Part shown: in pieces, positions 27,624 through 35,739 of the stretch
Layout of the letters: the number at the start of each line of letters is the position of its first letter
How positions within the stretch are numbered: position 1 is the stretch's first letter
Assembly: GCA_026708185.1 (NCBI GenBank)
Contig: JAPOVK010000028.1
Location: 1-59,645, forward strand
DNA: 59,645 bases
Origin: Gammaproteobacteria bacterium
Lineage (GTDB): Bacteria > Pseudomonadota > Gammaproteobacteria > Pseudomonadales > Azotimanducaceae
Direction of reading: 5' to 3'
Made by a program: the position numbers and the translations under genes
Notes under the pieces: generated by a model
Seen by the model: only the letters and a program-made list of their open reading frames with translations
Databases searched by the model: none
What the model was told of the DNA's origin: nothing

Positions 27624-27703
27624 GGGCGTGCCCCTCGCGCTCCCCCGCTGAGGGCTCCTCCTTGCGAGGGGCAAGCCCCTCGCGCTCCCCCGCTGAGGGC
27701 TCC
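27624..27703 (+). repeat. Family 1 palindromic repeat, two tandem units
   Basis: A truncated unit (27624-27658) is followed by a full one with hairpin GCGAGGGGC-AA-GCCCCTCGC at 27664-27683 and the GCTCCCCCGCTGAGGGCTCC tail. The units repeat at 45 bp, as at 1-190. The array ends 5 bp before the pepN stop codon and directly abuts the family 2 hairpin on its other side. Confidence 0.92.
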
Positions 27704-27708
27704 ATGCG

Positions 27709-30387
27709 TCACGCGACGGCCAGGCCCTTGTCGACCACCTCGCGCACATCCTTCGACAATTCGTTGCCACCGAGGTCCTCCAGGACGGCGCGCATTCGCC
27801 GACCGCGCGCCGTGTCGAAGCGTGGCCATTCGGTGAGCTTCTTGGCCAATGCCGAGGCCACCTGCGGGTTCTTGGCATCGACGGCAAGCACCTTGTCGGC
27901 GGTCCACCGGTAGCTGCCACCGTCCACCGTGTGGAAGTTGCGTACGTTACCCGTGTAGGCGCCGATGAGTGCGCGGATCTTGTTCGGATTGGTGGCTTCG
28001 AAGGCCGGGTGCGTTTCCAGTGCGCGCACGCGCGCCAGACCGCCGGGGAGCGGGTTCCTTGCCTGGGCCGACAGCCAGACGTCGACCACCAGGGCTTCGC
28101 TCGACCAGCGCTCGTAGAATGCTCGGAGGTCCCTGGCCTTCGCTCCGTCATCAAGACCCGCAAGCCCGAGGATGCCGTGCAGGGCGGCGGTGCGCTCCGT
28201 CAGGTTGTCGGCATCGCGCAAGAGCCTGGCGAGCCTTTCGTGTGCGGCGCCGGGATCTCGCCGGCCAAGGTCGCGGACGGCATACCACAGCGCCCGCAGC
28301 TTCAGGCTTCGCCGCGCCATGTCATGCGGATCTGGCCGATAGCTCGTGCCGGTCTCGTTTGCACCAACCAGGGCCAGCCAGTCGACGGCCCCGGCCAGCC
28401 GGTCGGCCAGGTCATCCCACGCGGCGGTGATGGCGAGGATGTCCGCGCCCGGCGCAAGGTCTAGCAGCGTGCCTTCGTTGGGCAAGGTCAGCATGGCCGC
28501 CAGCAGCGCCTTGGCTTCGCCATCGTCGGGCGCATCGAGGGCGCGGGTCGCGAGGTCCTCGAACAGGGCGACGACGGCATCCCGGTCGGCGTGCGACGCC
28601 TCCGGGAGCAGGCTGGACGAGACCAGTGTCTGCGCGGCGTCCCAACGTGCGAATCCGTCGGGGTCGCTTGCCGCCAAGCGTCGGCGCACGTCGCGGTCGC
28701 GCGGGTAGTCCACGCGCACGGGCGCGGAGAAGCCGCGCAGGAAGCTGACTGCCGCGTCCGACGGGACACCAGTGAATCGCAGGCGGGCCCGCGGGCCCTT
28801 GAGGTGCGCCACCAGCGTTCCGTCGGCGTTCGGGTTCTCCAACTCCACGTCCGCCTCGACGTCCACCGAGAAGCCGGCGCTTACCCCGGCCGCACCGAGC
28901 ATGTCCTGGCCGTCGGCGCTGACCAGGCCAAAGGCGATCGGGATGTGAAACGGCTGTTTCGTCGGTTGATTCGGGGACGGCGAGGAGGACTGCTCGACGA
29001 CAAGCTCGAGAGTGTCACCGGTGCGCGTCTCGGCGACGGCTACGCGCGGCGTACCGGCCTGCTCGTACCAGCGCCGGAACATCGGCAGCTCGATGCCGTT
29101 GGCATCCTCCATGGCGACGACGAAGTCTTCGATGGTTACCGCCTGACCGTCATGGCGCGCGAAGTACGTGTCGGTTCCAGCGCGGAACCGATCGCGACCG
29201 AGAATGGTGTCGAGCATGCGCACCACCTCCGCGCCTTTCTCGTAGACCGTCGTGGTGTAGAAGTTGGAGATTTCCACGTAGCTGTCGGGCCGCACCGGGT
29301 GCGCCAGCGGACCGGCATCCTCGACGAACTGCACCGAACGCAGGAACTCGACGTCCTCGACGCGCTTGATGGTCCGCGAGTTCATGTCGGACGTGAACTC
29401 CGCATCCCGGTAGACGGTGAAACCTTCTTTCAGGCTGAGTTGGAACCAGTCGCGGCAGGTTACGCGGTTGCCCGACCAGTTGTGGAAGTACTCGTGGGCA
29501 ACGACCGCCTCGACGCGCTCGTGCGCGGCGTCGGTCGCCGTGTCCGCCGTGGCGAGCACGTAAGAGGTATTGAATATGTTGAGACCCTTGTTCTCCATGG
29601 CGCCCATGTTGAAGTCCTCGACCGCGACGATCATGAAGATGTCGAGGTCGTATTCGCGGCCGAAGCGCTCCTCGTCCCAGCGCATCGCGCGTTTCAGGGC
29701 ACCCATGGCGTAGTCGCATTGACCGATGTTGTGGGGCTCCGAGTAGATGCGCAGGGTCACGCTCCGCCCCGAGCGCGTCACGAACTCGTCCTCGAGCACG
29801 GCGAGATCGCCACCCACCAAGGCGAAGAGGTAGCTCGGTTTCGGGAACGGATCGCGCCACGTCACCGTCCGCCGACCGTCGACGGTATCGTCGGCGACAA
29901 GGTTGCCGTTGGACAGCAGAACCGGATAACGGTCCGCATCGGCGCTGATGGTGGTGGTAAAGCACGTCAACACGTCCGGGCGGTCGGGGTAGTAGGTGAT
30001 CTTGCGGAAACCTTCCGCTTCGCATTGCGTGCAGTACATGTCGTTCGACTTGTACAGACCCTCGAACGCCGTGTTGTCCTCGGGCACGATCTTGGTGGTC
30101 ACTTGGACCCGGCAGCGGTCGGGCACGCCGAAGACCGTCAGCGCCTCGCCGGAGACGGCGTACTCGTTGCCGCCGAGTTCGCGACCGTCGACGGCGAGCG
30201 ACACGAGCTCCACGTCGACCCCGTAGAGCACCAGGTCGCCCAGGGCCCCGTCACGGCGAGCGAAGCTGAGTTCGGCGTCCACGGTGGTCTCGCCGTCCCG
30301 GATGTCGAAGGCCAACGCGGTCTCCTGCAACTCGAAAGGGTAGGGCCGGTAGTCGGCGCGGCGGATGGTCTCGGGCGCGTCGGGCAT
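27709..30387 (-). CDS. pepN: Aminopeptidase N
   Basis: This is an M1-family zinc aminopeptidase, 892 residues, of the E. coli PepN type. The exopeptidase motif GAMEN is at 262-266, and zinc motif HEYFHNW at 298-304 has the third ligand Glu321 in LKEGFTVYRD. The Ig-like domain and the long helical C-terminal domain with ANRCNPNK-like ending follow. The ATG has GAGGAAA upstream. It stops just before a family 1 repeat and shares strand and order with pyrD. It is divergent from xdhC with a 68-bp gap. Confidence 0.98.
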   Translation of the reverse strand: MPDAPETIRRADYRPYPFELQETALAFDIRDGETTVDAELSFARRDGALGDLVLYGVDVELVSLAVDGRELGGNEYAVSGEALTVFGVPDRCRVQVTTKIVPEDNTAFEGLYKSNDMYCTQCEAEGFRKITYYPDRPDVLTCFTTTISADADRYPVLLSNGNLVADDTVDGRRTVTWRDPFPKPSYLFALVGGDLAVLEDEFVTRSGRSVTLRIYSEPHNIGQCDYAMGALKRAMRWDEERFGREYDLDIFMIVAVEDFNMGAMENKGLNIFNTSYVLATADTATDAAHERVEAVVAHEYFHNWSGNRVTCRDWFQLSLKEGFTVYRDAEFTSDMNSRTIKRVEDVEFLRSVQFVEDAGPLAHPVRPDSYVEISNFYTTTVYEKGAEVVRMLDTILGRDRFRAGTDTYFARHDGQAVTIEDFVVAMEDANGIELPMFRRWYEQAGTPRVAVAETRTGDTLELVVEQSSSPSPNQPTKQPFHIPIAFGLVSADGQDMLGAAGVSAGFSVDVEADVELENPNADGTLVAHLKGPRARLRFTGVPSDAAVSFLRGFSAPVRVDYPRDRDVRRRLAASDPDGFARWDAAQTLVSSSLLPEASHADRDAVVALFEDLATRALDAPDDGEAKALLAAMLTLPNEGTLLDLAPGADILAITAAWDDLADRLAGAVDWLALVGANETGTSYRPDPHDMARRSLKLRALWYAVRDLGRRDPGAAHERLARLLRDADNLTERTAALHGILGLAGLDDGAKARDLRAFYERWSSEALVVDVWLSAQARNPLPGGLARVRALETHPAFEATNPNKIRALIGAYTGNVRNFHTVDGGSYRWTADKVLAVDAKNPQVASALAKKLTEWPRFDTARGRRMRAVLEDLGGNELSKDVREVVDKGLAVA

Positions 30388-30438
30388 GGTTTCCTCGCGT
30401 GCGGGGCGGTACGGACGAAGTGTAGGCGTTTCGGCGGG

Positions 30439-30447
30439 TGCTACAAT
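30439..30447 (+). promoter_or_regulatory. Extended -10 promoter of xdhC, probably leaderless
   Basis: TGC-TACAAT forms an extended -10 ending 8 bp before the xdhC ATG. Transcription would begin at or within 1-2 bases of the ATG, leaving no room for a ribosome binding site, and none is visible. The same arrangement precedes the TPR gene at 35740. Confidence 0.5.
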
Positions 30448-30455
30448 CGCCCGGC

Positions 30456-31481
30456 ATGCAGGCGGTGGATCAACAGGTCATCGGTCAGATCCGCGATTGG
30501 CTCGTGAACGACGTCCCGTGCTGGCTCGCCACCGTCGTCGCGACCTACGGTTCGTCGCCGCGCCCGGTTGGATCCTTGCTGACCTGCAACGGCGACGGCA
30601 GCCTCACGGGCTCGCTGTCTGGCGGCTGCGTCGAGGACGACCTCCTGGAGAAACTGACACGCGGAGAGCTGGCACAGGATCGCGCTCAGTTCTTCCGTTA
30701 CGGCGAAACCGCCGAAGAGGCAGAGAAGCTCGGCCTGCCCTGCGGCGGCCACCTGGACATCGTCATCGAGCCAGTCGAACCCGACCCGGCCCGGCGCAGC
30801 CACTTCGAGCACCTGGTCGCACGGCTCGACGCCCGCGCGTGCGTGGAACGCACCCTCGAAGTCCGCTCGGGCGCCTATGCTGCGCGCGACGTCGAGCGGC
30901 ACCAGCCGTTGCACTACGACCACGCCGCAGGGCGCTTGGTGCAGACCTACGGTCCGCAGTACCAGCTGTTCATCATCGGCACCAACATGGTGGCGGCCTA
31001 TGTCGCCGAGATCGCGCTGGCGCTCGGCTACGATGTCGTCGTCTGCGACCCGCGGGCGGACGAGCTGGCGCGGTTCAACGTCGCCGGCGTGCACAAGGTT
31101 CGCGAAATGCCGGATGATGCCGTGCGCCGTTACGCGGACGATCCGTACTCGGCGATCGTGGCGCTGACCCACGACCCGCGGATAGACGATATGGGGCTCA
31201 TGGAAGCCCTCAAGACGGACGCCTTCTACGTAGGCGCCATGGGCTCAGCGCGCACATCGGCGAATCGGCGCATTCGCCTTGAAGCGCTGGAACTCACGGA
31301 GGCGGAAATCGACCGGCTGCATGCGCCGATCGGGCTGCCGATCGGCAGCAAGACGCCGCCTGAAATCGCCGTCGCGGTCCTCGCGGAAGTCACCGCGGTC
31401 CGCCAGCGCAAGGTCGACGCCGCTCAAGCTGCTCTTAAAGCGTCAACGCCGGTCGCTGCGGCACTCGCCGCCGGTTCTTGA
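30456..31481 (+). CDS. xdhC: XdhC family molybdoenzyme maturation protein
   Basis: XdhC proteins bind molybdenum cofactor and help its sulfuration before insertion into xanthine-dehydrogenase-type enzymes. The 341-residue protein has the N-terminal XdhC/CoxI domain (ATVVATYGSSPRPVGS, SLSGGCVEDDLLE, LPCGGHLDIVIEP) and the C-terminal Rossmann domain (LFIIGTNMVAAYVAEIALALGYDVVVCDPR, GAMGSARTSANRR). The ATG at 30456 follows a -10 element by 8 bp. Its stop overlaps the TTG of the nucleotidyltransferase gene. No xanthine dehydrogenase or CO dehydrogenase subunit is in the window, so its client is elsewhere. Confidence 0.92.
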   Translation: MQAVDQQVIGQIRDWLVNDVPCWLATVVATYGSSPRPVGSLLTCNGDGSLTGSLSGGCVEDDLLEKLTRGELAQDRAQFFRYGETAEEAEKLGLPCGGHLDIVIEPVEPDPARRSHFEHLVARLDARACVERTLEVRSGAYAARDVERHQPLHYDHAAGRLVQTYGPQYQLFIIGTNMVAAYVAEIALALGYDVVVCDPRADELARFNVAGVHKVREMPDDAVRRYADDPYSAIVALTHDPRIDDMGLMEALKTDAFYVGAMGSARTSANRRIRLEALELTEAEIDRLHAPIGLPIGSKTPPEIAVAVLAEVTAVRQRKVDAAQAALKASTPVAAALAAGS

Positions 31482-32065
31482 GCCGCACGCGCGTAGCAGG
31501 ACCGCCGGCTCTGATTCTCGCGGCGGGCAGCGCCCGCCGTTTCGGGAGCGACAAGCGGCTCTTTCCCATCGACGGCGTGGCCATGCTCGCGCGCACGGTC
31601 GACGTCTACCGAACGGTGTTCGACGAAGTCGCCGTCGTCATCCGCCCGGGCGAACCCCTGATCGTCGATCTCGTGCGGGCGTCCGGCGCCCGCCCCATCG
31701 AGGCCGCGGATGCCTCACGCGGCCAATCTCAGTCGCTTGCGGCCGGCGTCGCCGCATTCGACCAGGCACCCGGCCTCGTCGTCGGCCTCGGCGACATGCC
31801 CTTCGTTGCCCCGGCGACGCTGCGCGCGATTGCCGATGAAATGTCGACCTACCCCGAACACATCGTCCGCCCGCGCCACAAAGGCCGGCCCGGCAACCCG
31901 GTCGGCTTCCCCGCGCACGCCTTTGCGGCACTGGCCAGGATCGAGGGCGACACCGGTGCGCGCGAGGTGGTGGCGGCGAGCGAGAAGTTGCGCTTCGTCG
32001 AGGTCGACGACCCCGGCATCCTGACAGACGTCGACCGGCCGCCAAGGAAGACTCAACGGTGCTGA
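31478..32065 (+). CDS. mocA: Molybdenum cofactor nucleotidyltransferase (MocA-like)
   Basis: The 195-residue MobA-like NTP transferase has LILAAGSARRFGSDKRLFPI (nucleotide-binding loop) and LVVGLGDMPFVAP (metal site), and then RPRHKGRPGNPVGF. MocA makes molybdopterin cytosine dinucleotide for xanthine-dehydrogenase-type enzymes. The pairing with xdhC supports this over MobA. It starts with TTG overlapping the xdhC stop by 4 bp and is convergent with nadK 22 bp away. Confidence 0.85.
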   Translation: MSRTRVAGPPALILAAGSARRFGSDKRLFPIDGVAMLARTVDVYRTVFDEVAVVIRPGEPLIVDLVRASGARPIEAADASRGQSQSLAAGVAAFDQAPGLVVGLGDMPFVAPATLRAIADEMSTYPEHIVRPRHKGRPGNPVGFPAHAFAALARIEGDTGAREVVAASEKLRFVEVDDPGILTDVDRPPRKTQRC

Positions 32066-32087
32066 CTTCCGGGCGCGCGATTGCCGC

Positions 32088-32993
32088 CTAGGCGTCGCCC
32101 ACGCGCGGCGCGCCTTGTCGGTCCCCTAAGCGTGTCGCCCAGTCGAGCTTGCTTCGGCAGGACTCGTAGAAGTTGTGCGTCACCGGGAACGCCAAGCGCA
32201 GCGGATGCGGATGCTTGGCGATCCGCACTTCGTCGTTGGCCTCGAGTTCCTGGTCCACCTGCGAGTCGCAACTGACGCGCGGCGTGGCGGCGGCACCGCC
32301 GAACCGAACGCTGATGCGCACCGAGCCGTGTACCACCAAGGGCCGTGAAGCCAGGGTGTGCGGGAACATCGGCACGATGACCACCGCGTCGAGTTTCGGA
32401 TGCATGATCGGCCCGCCTGCGGACAGGGCATATGCCGTGGATCCCGTCGGCGTGGACACGATCAGGCCGTCGGAACGCTGGTCGTAGACGAACTCGTCGT
32501 CGATGGCGAGGCGCAGGTCCATCATCCGCGACATGCTTCCGGCGTGAACGACCACGTCGTTCAGCGCCGTCGCGACGGTGACCTCCTCGCCGTCCCGGTA
32601 CACCCGGGCATCGAGCAGGAAGCGGTCCTCCACGGTGTGTTCGCCCCGTAGGACTGCGGCGACCTTGCCGCCGATCTGGTTCGGCGCGATGTCCGCCAAG
32701 AAGCCCAGGCCGCCGCGGTTGACCCCCAGGACCGGCACGCCCGTGTCGGCCACGTCGCGGGCAACGCCGAGAATGCTGCCGTCGCCGCCCACCACCACGA
32801 CGAGTTCCACGCCTTCGCCGATCTGCTCCCGCGCGATCCCGCCCGAACAGCCGAGCATGCGCGCTGTCGCCGACTCCAACACCACATCGGCGCCGGCCGT
32901 CTGCAGTGCGGCGAGCACCGCACGCAGAGAGTCCACTACGTGCGGACTGCCGGTTCGCCCGACCAGCGCGACATGGCGGAACACAGACATCAT
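32088..32993 (-). CDS. nadK: NAD kinase
   Basis: NadK phosphorylates NAD to NADP. The 301-residue protein has the ATP-binding GGDG motif in VVVVGGDGSILG (about 66-77), the GVNRGGLGFLADI segment, ALNDVVVHAGS for the NE/ND motif, and the STPTGSTAYALSAGGPI glycine-rich loop. Two ATG codons in tandem begin the gene with AAGG just upstream. It is divergent from cysE and convergent with mocA. The extra C-terminal tail after the sheet domain is short and unremarkable. Confidence 0.97.
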   Translation of the reverse strand: MMSVFRHVALVGRTGSPHVVDSLRAVLAALQTAGADVVLESATARMLGCSGGIAREQIGEGVELVVVVGGDGSILGVARDVADTGVPVLGVNRGGLGFLADIAPNQIGGKVAAVLRGEHTVEDRFLLDARVYRDGEEVTVATALNDVVVHAGSMSRMMDLRLAIDDEFVYDQRSDGLIVSTPTGSTAYALSAGGPIMHPKLDAVVIVPMFPHTLASRPLVVHGSVRISVRFGGAAATPRVSCDSQVDQELEANDEVRIAKHPHPLRLAFPVTHNFYESCRSKLDWATRLGDRQGAPRVGDA

Positions 32994-33120
32994 CGCCTTG
33001 CTTCCTCAAGTAGCGGCAAGCGGAGTATACGGCCCGCGACCGGGGCGAGCCCGGCACGGCACGGTTGAAAAGTCACACCGGCGTCGCCACTCTAAGCCTC
33101 GACGAAAAGGAGGCTAACTC

Positions 33121-33957
33121 ATGGTTGAGGCCGTCGCGGCAACGCACACCATGCTGGACCGCTTTCGTGCGACCCAGGCCGTGGATAGCAGTACGGTCTG
33201 GGAGATGATGCGCAGGGAAGCGCTCGCCAAGGCGGCGGAGGAGCCGATCCTGGGCAGCTACTTCCACGCCACGATCCTCAACCACGGCAGCTTCCGCTCC
33301 GCCTTGTCCTTCCGGCTGGCGAGCAAGCTCGACAACCCGATGCTGCCGACCATGCTGATCCGCGACGTCATCGAGGAAGCGATGACGGACGACTCGCGCA
33401 TCCTGGACAGCGCCATGGTCGACATCATGGCCACGTATGAACGGGATCCCGCCTGCGAGGACCTGTCGACGCCGTTCCTGTTCTTCAAGGGCTTCCACGC
33501 CCTGCAAGCGCATCGGATCGCGCACTGGCTATGGGGGCACGGCCGGCACACGCTGGCACAGTTCTTTCAGAGCCAGATCAGCGTTGGCCTCGGCGTCGAC
33601 ATCCACCCCGCAGCGCAGATCGGGCACGGCATCATGATCGACCATGCGACTGGCATCGTGATCGGTGAAACGGCGGTCGTCGAGGACGACGTTTCCATTC
33701 TGCACGCGGTTACGCTCGGCGGCTCCGGCAAGGAGAGCGGCGACCGCCATCCGAAGGTGCGGCGCGGGGTGCTGCTTGGGGCCGGCTGCAAGGTCATCGG
33801 CAACATCGAGATCGGCACGGGCGCGAAGGTCGGTGCCGGCAGCGTGGTCCTCGCCGACGTGCCCCCGCACGTTACGGTCGCGGGCGTGCCCGCCAAACCC
33901 GTCGGTACGCCAAAAGACGAAAACCCCGCGTTCGGGATGGACCACAGCCTCGCATGA
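33121..33957 (+). CDS. cysE: Serine O-acetyltransferase
   Basis: CysE makes O-acetylserine for cysteine synthesis. The 278-residue protein has the N-terminal helical domain and then left-handed hexapeptide-repeat beta helix. It shows GVDIHPAAQIGHGIMIDHATGIVIGET-type sequence with the catalytic His/Asp (DHATG) and HAVTLGG, RHPKVRRGVLLGAG, then VAGVPAKPVG. A strong AAGGAGG precedes the ATG. Its stop codon is formed by bases of a family 2 hairpin (33953-34003), so the last residue or two derive from the repeat. The siroheme reductase gene is 20 kb away. Confidence 0.96.
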   Translation: MVEAVAATHTMLDRFRATQAVDSSTVWEMMRREALAKAAEEPILGSYFHATILNHGSFRSALSFRLASKLDNPMLPTMLIRDVIEEAMTDDSRILDSAMVDIMATYERDPACEDLSTPFLFFKGFHALQAHRIAHWLWGHGRHTLAQFFQSQISVGLGVDIHPAAQIGHGIMIDHATGIVIGETAVVEDDVSILHAVTLGGSGKESGDRHPKVRRGVLLGAGCKVIGNIEIGTGAKVGAGSVVLADVPPHVTVAGVPAKPVGTPKDENPAFGMDHSLA

Positions 33958-34003
33958 AACAAATGCCAGAGCGAGCGCAGCGAGCGGCGGCGGTTGTTTC
34001 ATG
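33953..34003 (+). repeat. Family 2 hairpin, solitary 51-bp copy
   Basis: Arms CATGAAACAA and TTGTTTCATG enclose a 31-bp interior with GAGCGAGCGCAGCGAGCGG. It is identical to the middle hairpin of the array at 37557-37607 and lacks the 81-bp spacer. It contains the cysE stop codon at its left end and an in-frame ATG for the next gene at its right end. Confidence 0.93.
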
Positions 34004-34030
34004 CGCGGTGCTGACGTAACCCGGCAACCC

Positions 34031-34978
34031 ATGTCCACCGGCGACAGCGGCGCCCGCGGCGCGCCCGGCAGGACCGTGGTCTGGCGACTCGTGGACGGCA
34101 AGCCGGGGCACGAGAAGCAGTCCGCGGGCCTCTTGCAGGCTCTCGCCGAGTTCACGCCGTTGGCCGTCTACGAGTTCGACATGCGCTTCAAGGCCTTGCT
34201 CTGGCGCCAATTGCACCGACATTTCCAGGGTCGGCCAGCCGACATCCCGTCACCAGACCTGATCGTCGGCGTCGGGCACCGGACCCACGTCCCGATGGTA
34301 TTGGCCCGTGCATTCTGCGGGGGGCGCAGCGTCGTGCTCATGAAGCCGACGCTACCGCACGGCCTGTTCGACCTCGTGTTCGTGCCACGCCATGACCGTT
34401 ACCGGCGCAAAGGCAACGTTGTCGAGACGCGCGGCGTGATCTGCCCGTCGGACAGCACGGCCAAGAATCCAGCACGGGGATTGATCCTGCTTGGAGGAAC
34501 GAACCGCCACTTCGAGTGGTCCAGCGACCATGTCGTACGTCAGGTGGCTGCCATCGCCGACGCGTCACCGGAGGTCCTCTGGGAGGTTTGCGATTCGCGG
34601 CGCACGCCCGTCGACCTAGGCTCCGCCCTGCCCCGATTGCCGAACCTGGTCTATCGCCCCTGGCAGTCGACGCCTGGTGACTTCCTCGAGCGAGCCCTGC
34701 GCGACGCGCAGTCGGTCTGGGTCACGGCGGACAGCGCCTCCATGCTCTACGAGTCGCTGTCCGTGCGCGCATACGTCGGCGTGATCGCACTCAATGAGAA
34801 GCGGGTCGCCCGCAACAACAAGCACGCGCGCGGCATCGCGCTACTGCTTTCGCAGGGGCACGTCTTTTCGACCCGCGACGGTTTCCGGCTGCAAGGCCGC
34901 CTCCAGCCACCGCACTTCTTCCCCGAGAATCAGCGCTGCGCCGAGATCGTTCACGATCGATTCGTCACGGCATCCTGA
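34031..34978 (+). CDS. ELM1/GtrOC1 family putative glycosyltransferase (DUF1022)
   Basis: The 315-residue protein of the mitochondrial-fission ELM1 family has a GT-B-like fold. It shows WRLVDGKPGHEKQSAGLLQAL near the N-terminus, PDLIVGVGHRTHVPM, LMKPTLPHGLFDLVFVPRHD, and a second half with VWVTADSASMLYESLSVRAYVGV, as in glycosyltransferase nucleotide sites. Bacterial members often sit near lipopolysaccharide genes, but none are here. The start is uncertain: ATG 34031 is preferred, but ATG 34001 lies in frame inside the family 2 hairpin and neither has a good ribosome binding site. Its 3' end overlaps the convergent FkbM gene by 14 bp. Confidence 0.82.
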   Translation: MSTGDSGARGAPGRTVVWRLVDGKPGHEKQSAGLLQALAEFTPLAVYEFDMRFKALLWRQLHRHFQGRPADIPSPDLIVGVGHRTHVPMVLARAFCGGRSVVLMKPTLPHGLFDLVFVPRHDRYRRKGNVVETRGVICPSDSTAKNPARGLILLGGTNRHFEWSSDHVVRQVAAIADASPEVLWEVCDSRRTPVDLGSALPRLPNLVYRPWQSTPGDFLERALRDAQSVWVTADSASMLYESLSVRAYVGVIALNEKRVARNNKHARGIALLLSQGHVFSTRDGFRLQGRLQPPHFFPENQRCAEIVHDRFVTAS

Positions 34979-35708
34979 CGAACACGACCTCCCTGCCGCG
35001 CGAGTCTGCGAAATCCAGGGCGAATCGATGCGCGAAGAGGTGTCGCATGAGGGCCACGGTGCGCTCGTAGCCGCTCGCCTGCTCGTGGATGGTGATCAGG
35101 AGAACGCGAACGCTGCGGAAATCCGCGACCCCGGCGACGATGTCGCACTCGTGACCGGCCGCCTCGAGGTTCACCGCAGTGACCTCCCGGTCGACCAAGA
35201 GTGTCGCCAAGTCGACACGGGGCACCCGAATCGCCTCCGTGCCGCCGGCGCGCGGCGAGGTGGCCGAGGCGCCGATTACGGCGTTGGGATAGAACGCCAC
35301 GGTACCGTCCTGCGCTTCGGCACGCGGGGTCGCCAAGGCGGCTTCGAGCAGTTCGATCGAGCGGTTGTTCAGTGCAAAGTTGGCGCGAGCCAGCACGGCG
35401 GCCCGCGGATCAGCCTCGACCGCGACGACGTTCGACTCCCCCACCATCGACGCGGTCAAGAGTGCGGTGAATCCCAGCCCCGCGCCGACGTCGAGGAAGG
35501 TGTCGTTGGGCTCGATCTTGCTGGCAAGCTGGGCCGCTTTCGCCTGCTGATACCGGCCGCGGTGCAGGTCCCGCCGGGTTTGGGGGTCGAGAGACCGCGC
35601 AGCGGTCTCGATCGCGATGCCGTGAAGCACGACGCGGCGCCGGGACACGACGCGGCGCGTCGACGCTACGCGGCGCCACAAGGCGGCCGGCAGATCCGCT
35701 AACGGCAT
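34965..35708 (-). CDS. FkbM family SAM-dependent methyltransferase
   Basis: The 247-residue protein has a class I methyltransferase fold. Motif I is FLDVGAGLGFTALL, the acidic end of strand 2 is VVAVEADPRAA, and NNRSIELLEAAL and VPRVDLATLLVDREVTAVNLEAAGHE match the FkbM pattern in which a conserved Asp/Glu follows. The ATG at 35708 gives a compact protein; an open frame 135 bp longer has no homology. The start is only 31 bp from the divergent TPR gene start. The methyl acceptor (often a sugar hydroxyl) is unknown; the adjacent ELM1-like gene hints at a surface-glycan role. Confidence 0.82.
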   Translation of the reverse strand: MPLADLPAALWRRVASTRRVVSRRRVVLHGIAIETAARSLDPQTRRDLHRGRYQQAKAAQLASKIEPNDTFLDVGAGLGFTALLTASMVGESNVVAVEADPRAAVLARANFALNNRSIELLEAALATPRAEAQDGTVAFYPNAVIGASATSPRAGGTEAIRVPRVDLATLLVDREVTAVNLEAAGHECDIVAGVADFRSVRVLLITIHEQASGYERTVALMRHLFAHRFALDFADSRGREVVFVRMP

Positions 35709-35723
35709 GGACGGACGGTTCTT

Positions 35724-35732
35724 TGCGACAAT
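35724..35732 (+). promoter_or_regulatory. Extended -10 promoter of the TPR gene, probably leaderless
   Basis: TGC-GACAAT forms an extended -10 ending 7 bp before the ATG at 35740. This matches the xdhC layout. No ribosome binding site lies between them. Confidence 0.4.
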
Positions 35733-35739
35733 CTCGACG

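Noticed and set aside
28591-30507. 638-residue open frame antisense to pepN
   Set aside because: It mirrors the pepN codons in GC-rich DNA and shows no domain; pepN has full catalytic motifs.
33953-34003. Rho-independent terminator for cysE
   Set aside because: The hairpin has no following T-run and is a member of a dispersed repeat family, so a terminator role is not shown.
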